Shown here: piece by piece, positions 1 to 11,203 of the stretch
Numbering within the stretch: position 1 is the stretch's first letter
How the letters are laid out: the number at the start of each line of letters is the position of its first letter
DNA from: Talaromyces rugulosus
Taxonomy: Eukaryota > Ascomycota > Eurotiomycetes > Eurotiales > Trichocomaceae
Length of the DNA: 64,000 nt
Direction of reading: 5' to 3'
Assembly: GCF_013368755.1 (NCBI RefSeq)
Contig: NC_049562.1
Location: 6,572,001-6,636,000 of the forward strand
The notes under the pieces: model-generated
What the model saw: only the letters and a program-made list of their open reading frames with translations
Told to the model about the DNA's origin: nothing
Databases searched by the model: none
Program-made: the position numbers and the translations under genes

Positions 1-1
1 A

Positions 2-1509
2 GCGCTGACAAACAATCTCGTAACCGCCCTTCAGGGCAGCCCTGGGCGTCATCTCTCTGTCGGGGAAATTTCTCAACTTTTTGCAAATGTGCAGAGAGAA
101 CGAGAGGACCGGGTATCGTCACTGGTCAAAGATGCCCATGCTCGACAGCGTATGGAGTGCATGGACTCCCCGCTCTTAAAATATGCGGCGAAATATCTTG
201 TTCCATATTACCCAGAGTGGCTAGTAATGTATCGTTGGACGCATACATTCTCTCCAGCGCCTGCGCTGAAAATGCTCCCTCAACCCAATCAAAAGCACGT
301 AGTACCATTTTACGATGAGCTCTCACGATTTCCTACAGCACGAGGGTCACTTGGTGGTGCTTTATACGTCGCATACCTCCTGCTCGCTTTCACTGCGTTT
401 CGCTTGCTACTTCTCGCAGGGAAGGATAATGGAATGTGGTCATTGCTTCGTGAAGCTATCATCAACCAATTGATTCCAGATTCAAATATTCAACTTCGTC
501 AAAAGTACACAGGAATCGAAGCCATCGATATGAAACTCAGGATTCTCGTGGCGATCTTTTACTCGGCAGTCACAGGGGCCTCGGGCCCAGAGCAGCCGCT
601 GCAGCTGCTGTATTTCCTGTCCGCCATGCTGCCAATGGTTGCAGTCATTACGATCGAAGGGTTTCGCCCTCGACATAGATGGACACTGTTGGCTTAGTAC
701 GTTTGAGACCGTTCAAGAACACACACACATTATTATTCTCGTTGCTGACCCCAATTAGTCCCGGAATTTGGGGAATTTTGTACCAACTGCGAGGAATAGG
801 ATTGATCGGCCCGCTGTACTTCCTAGTGAGCACTTTTGCGTCTCGTACTTTCTCCTATTTTTCGCCAGCAACAAGAACACTTCCCACTTCAACTTCGAAA
901 GCGTTCCTCCCGGCGTTAATGGTAGGGTACATCATTCCAACCACGATACTACTTCTGCCAATCGGAGGCCAGGAAAGTCGCCAGGCTGTTCTTGCTCTCT
1001 GGCAGCCAGCTCCGGTTTATGTTTCTTTGCTCACATTGCTTTTCTCAAAAGCCATTGAGAAGATGGAGAGGTTTCCACGGAATGGTCTTTCTAAGCCTAT
1101 CAAGGATGTAGACGGGGATATCCATCATCTGAGAGGTGTTTACAAAGTGACTGGGATCATGTCGGCATGCTTCCACGTTAGTATCGTACTTGGTTGCGTC
1201 ATCTCGACTGAATTATCCCTGACTCGCGTGTTTGTGCCTCGGGATTCGTTTGCTCCTGTTGCAAGTATTGGGGATGGAGTCTTTGTTTTCTTTCAAAATG
1301 ACTTCCTTATGGTGGCCGTGTCCACACTCTTGTGGTGCTGGGGTAGCATGTCGGATTTGTATCGAGTAGGTATGTCCCATGTATCCCCACTCACTGCTGC
1401 TGGAACTATTTTTGTTCTTGGAATGGCAGTCGGTCCAGGGGCAACTCTTGCAGCTGTGTGGTATTGGCGTGAGCACGCAATGACAGGAGCCTTTATAAAA
1501 AAGCATTGA
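2..1509 (+). CDS. FAD-dependent monooxygenase fused to a multi-pass membrane domain, 3' part only
   Basis: The reading frame is open from the window edge, so the gene is cut at its 5' end. Exons: 2-696 and 759-1509, with a 62-bp intron (GTACGT...AATTAG); the joined frame reads ...LLAYPGIWGI. About 481 residues are visible. The first ~75 residues (ALTNNLVTAL, then REREDR, then a PLLKYA-like segment) match the C-terminal tail of PaxM-type FAD monooxygenases (epoxidases of meroterpenoid and indole-diterpene pathways). After a PFYDELSRFP linker come about eight hydrophobic segments, resembling the polytopic terpene-cyclase-like proteins of meroterpenoid clusters. Inference: a two-domain oxygenase/membrane protein acting on a prenylated intermediate at the ER. 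The catalytic FAD motifs lie outside the window. The family call for the tail is fairly firm; the role of the membrane part is a guess. Confidence 0.7.
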
Positions 1510-1788
1510 AAAGCAACACTTACGCTTTATGATGACGAGCATGGCATGTCGTGTGGTAGAGGCAAAGGTACCCCATCACGTTCAAGTATGACTAGGTCTC
1601 ACAGTTAATAATTGTATAGAAAAAATACGAGTCGTAGTCGATTACCTTCAGATTCAAGTCCCTTGCTTTATGTTTTGCTGAATTAGATGCTCCACGTCGC
1701 GACGACGGAAACCAGCAACGCATCCCAGGCAAATACACAGCAGGCTTAGTTCTATATTCCCGATTTAGCAATCCCGGCGTTTAAACTA

Positions 1789-3004
1789 TCAAGCATAGAA
1801 TGGTAAAATACCTTCAATCAATATCTGCTCCTCAACAAACAGTACGGGATTGGTAGCGTTGATTGGACGGGGGTCAATAATATCGCTCCCGGTCAATTCA
1901 CTCGTATCGGGGTCAAATGTACTCGAGAAGTTCTTTTGGCCTGACAAGCGAATGCCATTGAAGTTTAGATACCTTTCCACATCTTCAACATCAAAATATT
2001 CTTCCTGGCAGCCTATTTCCCACACGCCATTCGTCATCTGAAACCGTTGCAATCCTGGCGACTGGTGTGCGCCAACTGGAGAGGCCGGTAGGAAATGAGT
2101 CCCAGCACCTCCTAGACTAATAAATGGAAATCGGTGATCTTCAACCGGAGCACAGGGGCTTTCTTCGAGAACGCGTTGAAAATAAGATATTATTTCGTAG
2201 CGCGGGACATGTTCAAGAACAAGGCCGAATTCTGGCCAGATCTGTTTGTCTGTCAAACGAAGATCGCAGAGAAATCGATGACCACTTTGTGCGCAAGCAT
2301 AATAGACTTTCTGTGTGAAAGGCGAGGCTGGATATTGTATGGTTCGATAGGGGATGTCTCCGTAGTAATTTGGGGCGAGTAGGGAGTTGGTGCTGTTGGT
2401 AGCGGTGAATGGTGCGATAGAAGGGAGCAGCGCATTGTTCGAACCAAAAAAAAGAGGCCAGAAGTCGGACGCCGGATCTTTATGGTCCCAGATGATGGGT
2501 AATTGCGAACGCGAGTTTCGTGTTGGTGAAGTCGGCGGGGGGGAATCAGGCTGTGATAAAAGGCCCTTTAGTTTCTTGTCGAACTCCGCTCCACCACCAG
2601 CGCCGCCATCGCACGAATTATCGCCCGTAGCATCCTTTGTTCGTTTGGATTGTTCTATCTGCATGGATATTTGCTGGCAGAGGAAATCGAGGGTTTGCAT
2701 GAGCTTCGGCGGTGGCGGAGAGTCCTTGGACTGGACAACTTGCCCATTGACGGCACTAACGGCCTGTTTGATGTTATCGAGAGTATGCTCTAGATGAGAG
2801 ACACGATATTTAAGTGAATCGACAAGCGACTTCTGGCGAAACCGGTAGGCGCGCTGGGCATCTCTGACCTGTTTCCGCCGTATCTGTGCCAGGAAACCAA
2901 GTCAGTATCAACAAGTGCGGATGGAAGATATCCGAATTATTGCTTACCAGATCAGGTTCGTCTGCAGGTAAAGAAAAGGACTGGCCTTGTTCCAGCGTAG
3001 ACAT
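1789..3004 (-). CDS. bZIP transcription factor with DUF3425-type C-terminus
   Basis: Exons on the minus strand: 3004-2948 and 2883-1789, with a 64-bp intron (GTAAGC...CACAG) and a CTGAC branch site. The spliced product is 383 aa. Residues ~20-60 form a fungal bZIP: basic region RRKQVRDAQRAYRFRQKS followed by a short leucine-zipper-like helix (LKYRVSHLEHTL). The C-terminal half (CDLRLTDKQIWPEF, then PRYEIISYFQRVL) fits the DUF3425 region shared by many fungal bZIP regulators. These are nuclear DNA-binding proteins, often beside secondary-metabolite or stress genes. It is transcribed away from the left-edge monooxygenase, end to end with it (279-bp gap), so it is a candidate regulator of that gene. 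The target is inference. Confidence 0.8.
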
Positions 3005-3590
3005 TTCGCCAAGCTTGAAATGCGATATTGTTGAACATCAACATCAAGAGTCCTCCTGTAGGGGAAGAATCCCGCCGCGCCGCCCCCCAAGGATCAACCA
3101 CGCCTAACCCGAAAGACTCCTTTTCTTGGCACTTTAATGGCCTCTGAAAAGAAGCTACTCAAGAGCCAGATTATCCGTCGGTCTAGCCAGTATTGGATTA
3201 GACATTGTCTCGGACAGGTTTCAAGATATGGAATGCAGGGGGTCTTCGGCCCTCGGAGCCAGCTTGAAAACGGTCCGTTAGGATTGAAGATGGCAGGGCT
3301 GGACAATGTTATTGCCGAAGCTCTAAGGAAGAGTACGCATGCTGTAAATTAGGTTCTTTTATTTTCCGGACAAGAGTTACATTCAGAAATTAAAACGGGC
3401 ACATTTAATCTAAATTTATATTACGCTCAAGTGATCAATTGATCTGTTAAATAAAATGACACCGGGTTGATTGACTCCAGTGATTAGATAGGCCGGTATG
3501 CAAGTGGACTCACAAGATGCAGGAAAGGCATATAATGGCGGAAATAAGAGGCTATCTAACCAGCTATCTCTACGACTTCTAAGTGGTGTT
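3005..3590. other. intergenic, no supported gene
   Basis: Between the bZIP start and the end of the MFS pseudogene. A 71-codon frame on the plus strand (3137-3352) begins with ATG and ends in TAG, but I recognise no family and it lies in the bZIP promoter region. The rest is AT-rich with no clear RNA gene or repeat. Confidence 0.5.
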
Positions 3591-5137
3591 CTAATGGGGC
3601 TTCAGTGTTGGGTGTCGTCGCTCGTAAAGCAAAGATATCATGGAAATGACCATGCCGAGGCCACTGAGCCCGATGCCCATGTACCACGCATGACGACAAT
3701 CGGCAAGCAAGTCTGAACCATCACTGAGGCTACTAACAGCAGTGCCAGCAATACCAAGTCCGATACTCATCGCGTAGTTGGTTGTTGTTAGGGCTAAACT
3801 GGCAGCAATGCCCTGATGCTCAGGCGGAACAGCGGCGGAAAGCATGATAACCGCGGCGGGGAACGACATGTCCATACCCTAGGGCACGATGACTGTTGAA
3901 ACAAATGTTTGTGACCAATAAATCTGATCTACCGGCATCGTCGCAACAAGGATGTTTGAAATCAAGAAAGCCAACATGGCGAGAATCATGATTGGAGGAA
4001 CACCAATCTTTCCAATAAGAATACCAGTGGTCACAGATGCAACAAACCCAGATATGGCGGAAGGAGTGTTTTGCGCTGTTGCTAATAATGGGGTGACGCC
4101 TCTTAGCTCCTCAAGAAATTGCTAGAGGTAGTAAAGCCACACAGTGAAGGAGGACCACCCCGCTAGGATAGCTAATAGCACAAATGCGATGTGTAAGTTA
4201 AGTTGCTGAACAGGAACAAGGGGTCTTTCAGTCCGAATCTCCACTATGACGAATGCTACAAATGCGAGGACGCCTAGGATGAGAAGGACATAGACGTAGG
4301 GAGTTGGCCAGCCTACAGTTGGACCTTGATTCCAGGCAACATTGAAAAGAACCAGCCCAGCAAAACCCAAACCAAAGCCGAGCCAGTCAAAAGTACGATC
4401 GATATTCGGTTTTGGTGGAGATGCGGGGATGACGAAGTGTGCCATCGTGGCAAGAACAGCACAGGCAATGGCCATAGCGAAGTAGGCCCAAACCCATATG
4501 GTGAACTGGGCAAAGATCGAAGAAAACAAGAAGCCAAGGATATAGCCACCAGGGGCAAAGGCTCCGAAGAGGCTCATAACCATGCTCTTCCGCATTCCGG
4601 GTGGGTAAGTCCGCCCAAGAATAGCAACAGCATTGGGGAGAAGCAGAGATGCGCCGATTCCCTGGAGTGCACGAGCAACGACAAACAACTTGTCAATCGA
4701 TCGAAGAAAATACCAAGCCCCAGCAATCAGCGACCACAGGCCATAGATCAAGAAGCCAATGATTAATATTCGTTTTAAGCCGTACATGTCCCCTAACCGA
4801 CCGGCGACGAGGATGAACGTTCCGGTGATGAGGGCAAATGAAGCAATGTACCAGCTGAGTTCGCCATTGTTGGTGACACTGAAATGATCGCCAAATGCAG
4901 AGGCGCCAGTCCCTGACCTGTGCCTGCTTGAACCACAATTTGTCCACACAGGAGCGTTGAAGTGAAAACCAGTTCGTGGCCGAGCGAAAACGGTGGGCGT
5001 CCATTGCTTGGCTTTGTAGTCTCTACGGGAGCATCTGTCTTCTGAATGATAGGTCCATGTTCTGATGAACATGCATCATGGCGATCTTTGGCCTCGAGTG
5101 CTTCGATGTCATTTTCCAGCGTTCTCTCTAAGCCCAT
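3591..5137 (-). pseudogene. MFS (DHA2/ATR1-like, ~14 TM) transporter pseudogene
   Basis: The start codon at 5137 opens a frame (MGLERTLENDIEAL...) that runs through the first membrane segment to QGLAPLH. The frame then shifts by one base near 4890-4900, and the rest of the transporter (GDHFSVTNNGELSWYIAS, AGRLGDMYGLKR, ARALQGIGASLLLPNA, PGGYILGF) is in another frame. A single missing base restores continuity. Two in-frame TAG codons follow, at 4124-4122 (YYL-stop-QFLEELRG) and 3881-3879 (VIVP-stop-GMDMSF). Both stand where homologues carry Trp. After each stop the frame continues as good transporter sequence to TAG at 3593-3591. Full length would be ~515 aa. Members are proton-driven drug or metabolite exporters of the plasma membrane. 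Three lesions make it a probable pseudogene; there is no room for an intron at the frameshift. Confidence 0.85.
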
Positions 5138-5702
5138 GATGGGTGGCTGTGTATATCGACGTGCCAGCTTGGTCTCGATGGGTGATGTCCAAGAGAAGAC
5201 AGTAATAGTTCTGGCGGACTACAATTCCTCTTGAAATAAGGAGATCGGATAAGACGTCGAATCGCCTCGCTTGCCCAGTCAAGAGTTAGGGCTGGGCTAC
5301 GGACTGTACAGCCAGTAACGGTGTGGGTTCGGCAGCCCCGGGACGACTTGTTGCGTGTTCCAACTGGTCACTTGTCCGGCCGATCCTATTTCGGGATTTT
5401 CGGCAGCCCGAGCTTAAAGATTCCGTATTTCCCGATTTGGTAATCAGAGGCTGCTTTTTCGTTGTCTCGAGCTTGAAATCTCTGCGGGCGAGACACGGCC
5501 AGGCTCTTTGATTCCGTAATCCATTGGGTAAACCACGGCTGTTTACAACCGATTGACACGGATGCAAGACATATATTGGAGTGCCATGGGAAATCAATCA
5601 CCTGCGGTGACTTTTTCAGACTTGTCAGAACGTGTTACGACAACTTTTCATCCAGCCAATCTTTCAATCTGGGCAATCGTACACGCAATCTACCGTTTCA
5701 TC
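5138..5702. promoter_or_regulatory. shared upstream region of the MFS pseudogene and the flavodoxin gene
   Basis: This 565-bp stretch separates two divergent genes and is more GC-rich than other spacers. It carries the 10-mer TCGGCAGCCC twice (about 5332 and 5400) and a TTCCCGATTTGGTAATC segment near 5427. A similar TTCCCGATTTAGCAATC occurs near 1757. No ORF here looks coding. A regulatory role for the repeats is inference. Confidence 0.4.
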
Positions 5703-6503
5703 ATGGCTCCAAAGGTTGCTATAGTTTATGTGTGTCTTGTGTCTAACCGCTTTCCAATGATGGTCACTAATTCATGCTTGTAATACAAGTATTCTATGCA
5801 CGGCCACATCCAACAAATGGTCGAGGCGGAAAAGCGAGGCATCGAAGCCGCCGGTGGGAAAGTTGATATCTTTCAGTAATAGCCTTTGAGTTTTCATCAG
5901 TAATAAGATATCCGAAGTACCCAGTCGCTGACCGTGAATATAGGGTTGCCGAGACGCTTCCTACAGAGGTGCTGGAGAAGATGCATGCGGCTCCCAAGTC
6001 AGACATTCATCCAGTAATACCACCAGAGAAGCTAGCCGAATACGATACTTTTCTACTTGGAATTCCCACTCGATTTGGCAACATGCCGGCACAGTGGAAG
6101 GCGTTCTGGGACAGCACAAGCGGCCTGTGGAGAACAGGCGCTCTTTGGGGCAAGTATGCCGGGGTGTTCATTTCTACAGGGACATTAGGCGGTGGCCAAG
6201 AGGCTACAGGTATTTCGATGTTGAGTACACTTGCCCACCATGGGATCAACTTTGTGCCGCTTGGATATAAGAATACACTTCAGTTTCTGGATAGTTTGGA
6301 TGAAGTCCACGGCGGAAGTGCTTGGGGAGCTGGGACATTGGTAACTAGAGCTGCGCTAACCTATGAAATTGTCATTTATGTGGCTGATGCTCTGGGAATA
6401 GGCTGGACACGGATCACGTCAACCCAGGCTGCTGGAGATCCAGCTTGCTGAGGTGCAAGGGAAATCATTTTATGAGCGGGTGTCTAAGGTGGACTTTTCC
6501 TGA
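5703..6503 (+). CDS. WrbA/Pst2-type flavodoxin-like NAD(P)H:quinone reductase
   Basis: Exons: 5703-5729, 5790-5875, 5944-6340, 6402-6503, with introns of 60, 68 and 61 bp. The spliced product is 203 aa. It starts [19 protein letters not shown], the FMN phosphate-binding loop of the WrbA family. It continues with [56 protein letters not shown] and GGSAWGAGT, and ends [20 protein letters not shown]. Order and length match fungal Pst2/Alt a 7-like proteins. These reduce quinones by two electrons using FMN and NAD(P)H and protect against oxidative stress. In the genomic reading the last intron looks like coding sequence running to an early stop; splicing GTAACT...GAATAG restores the family C-terminus. 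The gene appears intact. Confidence 0.92.
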
Positions 6504-7360
6504 TTTTTATACTTGATAGTCTTGATACATGTATCATGGTAGATTTTGAAATGTTTTTTCTTTTCAGTCGTTTTTCAAAACAATTGATGCCACATGGCAT
6601 AGAGAAGTGCCACTTCGTATCAACTGATCGCTACATGGATTAATATGGCCGAAAAGAATTTTGCCTCACTGCACGTAGTCGCTGCATGTGTCCGGGTGTG
6701 CAGTTTACCTTCGCTAAATACACCTTAATATCAACATCAAGCTAATGCAGTAACCTTATCTGTTACTCTCCCTCAATTGTTCGCCTGTTGCTTAAACGAA
6801 TCTGGCTCGCGCTTTCAGGTCCACGACAACCCCGGAGGTCCGCTCGTAAATGTCGAGTCTTGCGTACTTCACGTACAACTGGGAGTGTTTTCTTGCCTGG
6901 GCTCGTTTTCTAGGGATTAATAGCGACAGAGAAACCGTAGGGCTGTGAAAATTCCCGTGGTGATACGAATGTATACACATGTCGCCTGTATACCCGCCAA
7001 CACACTTTGGGATTATGCAGCATTTGTCATACATGTATTATGTAGCAACCATGCTAGCGAGACAGGGAGAGGCCAATGGGCGAATAAATATCAACGTGGG
7101 TACCAGCCTGTGCCGACAGACGCTTTGTTATGGGCGTTAGGGCATAAGCCATTACTGTTAGTCTGTCTGACTCGTCAAATGAACGTCTGACAATGCACAC
7201 CACTGCAGATACGATTAGACGCAGAGGAGCACACAGGGCCCCTACGACGCCCGGAGCCTCGACCAATGGTACATATAGTAGCAGTCGCAGCGTACTACAG
7301 CAATAGAGGCTGCACTGACTGATTGATTGATTGATTCATGCTGCAACCACGTCCATCCCG
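6504..7360. other. intergenic and upstream region of the Zn2Cys6 gene
   Basis: 857 bp with only short frames on both strands that resemble no protein I know. A (GATT)4 microsatellite lies at 7321-7336, just before the start codon at 7361. An upstream ATG at 7338 opens an 8-codon frame that stops at 7364, overlapping the real start, so it could act as a small uORF. Confidence 0.45.
7321..7336 (+). repeat. (GATT)4 microsatellite
   Basis: Four GATT units ending 24 bp before the Zn2Cys6 start codon, so in the 5' leader or core promoter. Confidence 0.8.
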
Positions 7361-10300
7361 ATGACTGCGCTGCCGCAACAAGTGTCTCCGCAGGCCAAAG
7401 AGCTGCGATACATTGCCTGCGCGCACTGCTCGAGAGCCAAGGTGCGCTGCGACAAGAAGGTATGTTTGGATCCTGTTGTTCTGTAGTTCTGTTGTGCACT
7501 GGTGGTGTGTTGCGATGTCGTGTTGCTTGCTTCAGCGCCCGGTCGCCGGGGCCGCGCTATCTTCAACCTGCACCTTCCTTCCCCCTGCTGTCTCTCTCTC
7601 TCTCTCTCTCTCCGAATCCATATCTTCACCACGAGAACAGTCAGTAACCAGCCATCGCCAGGTGCCCTGCAATCGTTGCGCCTCCAAACAACTCGTCTGC
7701 GAGCCTCGCGCAGCCCGACGATCCGGCAACAGATCGCACGAACCGTATTATCGCTCGCTTCAGCCGCGGAAGAGTATCGCGTCCGACGATGGCAGCAAAG
7801 GCCACACCAAGAACAAGAACAGCAATAGCAACAACAACAATGGTGATAACAACGCCTCTCTACCCCCTTCGGTGGCTACATCTCGAGATGCCGGTAAATT
7901 TAACGCAGCCATGCCCGCGCCCTCGATGATGTCCCAGTTCTCCGCGATTCCTTCTGTCTACTCCGAGGCTGCGACGACCAGCCCACAACACCACCACCAG
8001 CAGCAACAACAGTGGATAGTTGGATCGATCCCCATAACCGCGGGCCTTCCAGTCGACTGGCTGGCCCAGATCCCTCGCCATCCTGACCAGACCGCTCCGC
8101 CGTTGTCCCAGCCGCTGCCAGCAGTGGCCGGCAATCTCGATCGCGACAGCAGCCGCTCGCATCCCACGCCTATAACGATGATGGATAACTTGCGAGACCT
8201 GAACATGACCGATCTCATGGGAGTATTTGGGTACGACGGATTGTGGGAGCCATATTTGACCAACTCGCCCGGCGACGACGCCGGGCTCGCTGGAGGAGAG
8301 TCGCAGGTCGACTGGGACTCTGGAGGAGTCGAAAATCGTTTTCCATCCAGCGTGCCTCAGCCCTCTCAGTTCTTCCCCTCGACGTTTAAGCCAAATTCAA
8401 AGCACTGCTTCAGCCAAGTGCGGATCAACCTACAACACCTGGAGCAGATGTTGAGATCTCAGGACCACTGGAATGCGACCTGGGTAGATGCTAATAAATC
8501 TGCTCACGTCAACAGCCAGTCGGCCGCTGAGCCAATTGCAGATAGCACAAGAGACCAGTTGTTGGTTGTAGCCCAGTTGCTGCTTCAGCAGTCCCGCAAC
8601 ATTCACGTCCGTGATGCCCGTTCAGCACGTGCTGACACTCACCCACTGAATGCCGCCTTAATCACACTTCCCCCGACCAAAGTGCTCGATGATATGATCA
8701 ATTCCTATTGCAGTAACTTTGACCAATACTTCAAACTGTGCCCAGGGCCTGTCGTGAAAACAAATGACATCCTTACGCAACTACCGCAGCATGGAAAGCT
8801 CGCTGGAATCTTGCTGCTCTTGATGATCGCCGTCGGTGCAGCCGCTATCCCTACTACTGCGTGTCAACACATGGCTGTTGGCCTGACAGAGATGTGCCGT
8901 ATTGCCTTTTCAGAGCTTCTCGAACGGGATTTTTCCATTACAACGGAGCCATTGGTCTCGTACTGTGCTCTTCTGTTGCTCTACATGGGTATGTGGTGCG
9001 GCGAGCGCTGGCTGATGGGGGTAAGCCTTGTCCTTTTTTTTGTAACAACCAAAACATCGCTTGGATTCTTGCTTTGCTAATGTCTGCTAGATTTCCAGTG
9101 CCCAGAAGGCCATGTATGTTCACGTAAGTTATTGGACTATACCCCGTTGCGCATATTGAATCCTGCTGACTAGGACTCCTTTTCCCTAGCTTTTTCGCAA
9201 TGCAACGCAACTTGAATCATTCACTGTTCCTCCATTTTTCCCTGGTCACCTAGATGCCAACCAGGCACGGGAGAAATGGAAAGACCAGGAATTCAAATCT
9301 CGGTATGTAACCCTACCGCGACGGCCTTTGAACGAATCTTGTATAACTAAGATTTTGAGACCATAGTCTTACGTATGCCTGGGTTATGGCTGACCAGGAA
9401 TGGAGCTTATTTTACGACACGCCCAATATATTATCAGTTGATATGCTGATCGACCCTATGCCTACTAATGACAAGCTCTGGAAAGCGGCCGGTGGTGAGG
9501 ACTACGCTCACCTACAGCCTGATTCTCTTCTGAATATGTCGCAGATATCTCTTCGAGATCTATACGGTCGGTTCATCAATGGTGAACTGCGAGTCGTTGG
9601 CGGATCTAGCCTGAGTCCTTTGTCTCTTCGACTTTTATTGATGCCCCTGCAGGGCATGGTCTGCCATCTTCGCCAATGGCTACAGACCTTCTCTAATCGG
9701 CCGGTCCGGTGGAAACGGAGTACGCAGGCGTTATCCAGTTCCGCAATCCACGCCCAGCTCGACCAGGTTCGAGAGCTGTTACTTGAGTGGTTTACCCTTG
9801 CATCTCACTCCTCTTCATCGCCCCCCGTCGATTCGCCCTTTGCCCTGGCCACGCTGGTGATTTACCACCTAGTGTCTTTGAACACTATTTCGGGCTTTCC
9901 TGAGATTGATGAGGCTCTCGCCAATGGCAATATTCCGGACCGTGAATCCTGGAATCCTACTGTGGGTAGTGCGCAGTCCCCTGGTGTCTCCGTCGTCGCA
10001 CTAGACTCGGAGGAGGAAGTGCTTTTTCATTGTGGCCAGGCTCTTCGTCTTTACCGACTCATGCCACTCAAAGATCAACCGCTTTGGTGGTCAGCAATCA
10101 TCTACCGTGTTTCTCGTATCTTGTGTTTTATTGCCATTGCTCGACACCCCCTGGAATGGCAACAGTCTCGAAGCACGATCGCTACGAGTTGGACGACTTT
10201 GTCTGGAGATAAGGACAACCCCACCATCTTAACCGCCACGAGTAGCGATATGAACGTCGACATGCTATCCACATGTGCTAATAGTTATAATTTCGATTCG

Positions 10301-10624
10301 GCAACGGTGTCCTCTTCCAGTGACCAACCCCACAATTTCAACCATCGCTTTGCACTCGATGGCCTTGCCCCCGATCATCCGACGCTTGTCAACTTTCTCA
10401 GATACAAAAATGGCGAGCCTAGCCTTAACTTTAGAGACGGTCGTTCCGCTAGTCTGAGAAGTCCGGATAGTATGTTCCGATACTTTATTGAACTACTCGA
10501 CAACAGTACATTCAAAGGAGACGGCTCCTGGCGGTCAACTTCTTCATCTGGAACAAGGCTGCAATGGAGCGTCAAGAGTTCGTTAGTGGCCATGGCTGAG
10601 CGATGGGGAACTTGTTTGCAATGA
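7361..10624 (+). CDS. Zn2Cys6 transcription factor with fungal-specific TF domain
   Basis: Exons: 7361-7459, 7662-9020, 9091-9123, 9190-9302, 9367-10624, total 953 aa. Intron 1 (202 bp, containing a (TC)11 run) splits the zinc cluster. The joined motif CAHCSRAKVRC-DKKVP-CNRCASKQLVC has exact C-x2-C-x6-C-x5-C-x2-C-x6-C spacing. A low-complexity stretch rich in Asn, Gln and His follows at about residues 70-150. The middle region (about 380-700: LVSYCALLLLYMGMWCGERW, YAWVMADQEWSLFYDTP) fits the fungal_trans middle homology region, and a Ser/Thr-rich tail ends the protein. It is nuclear and expected to bind CGG-type half-sites. No lesion seen. Its targets are unknown; it is transcribed towards the SDR gene at 11.2-12.3 kb. 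Confidence 0.88.
7591..7612 (+). repeat. (TC)11 microsatellite in intron 1 of the Zn2Cys6 gene
   Basis: Eleven TC units lie in the 202-bp first intron, the longest intron modelled here. They may act as the polypyrimidine tract, and repeat-length variation could affect splicing of the zinc cluster. That effect is inference. Confidence 0.8.
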
Positions 10625-11203
10625 GTTTGGATATTAATGATGCTATGTACATTAACTCGGATACTAAAATGAGCCATCACTTTTCTTGCATTTTATATAT
10701 ACCACGCATAACACCTATGCCTATACATCTAGCTGATAGGCTTAACACCAGACGTATTCATACGTTGTACGGTGCGAGGGGACCGGATATATCAATTGAT
10801 TCTCACAGGACCGGCTCTCGGGTTACCCAACCGAGATCAAACCATAAGCTATACTTTCGTTTAGTAGTCATTATTAGTGCTCGGTATAAATGGTCTTTGT
10901 ATGTATCGGGGACATCATACTTGACAATCAAACTGTTGAAAAAAACCCCCCTATCTCAACACACTAGAGTGATGTAATATTTTTGGGACTCTCAATGCTG
11001 TAGTCTAATGTATCGTTAGTTAAGCTTATTTCCTGTAGACGTGGAGGATTTTGGGATTAGCATATGTATTATCACATGTAACTTTTTCTTCCTCGTCAAA
11101 GAATTACTATTGTTGTGCGTCTTTTTTTATCATTTAAGAATAACCTTAAGTTCGAGTTATTTTTATTGTCACTTGTGATAAGTCCATGCTACATTGTCTG
11201 GCT
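10625..11203. other. intergenic between convergent genes
   Basis: 579 bp of AT-rich DNA between the 3' ends of the Zn2Cys6 gene and the SDR gene. Nothing recognisable apart from the two presumed 3' UTRs. Confidence 0.5.

Noticed and set aside
4122..4124. TAG codons as evidence for a reassigned genetic code
   Set aside because: Several intact genes here end in TAG (for example the oxalate decarboxylase, epimerase and second P450), so UAG works as stop.
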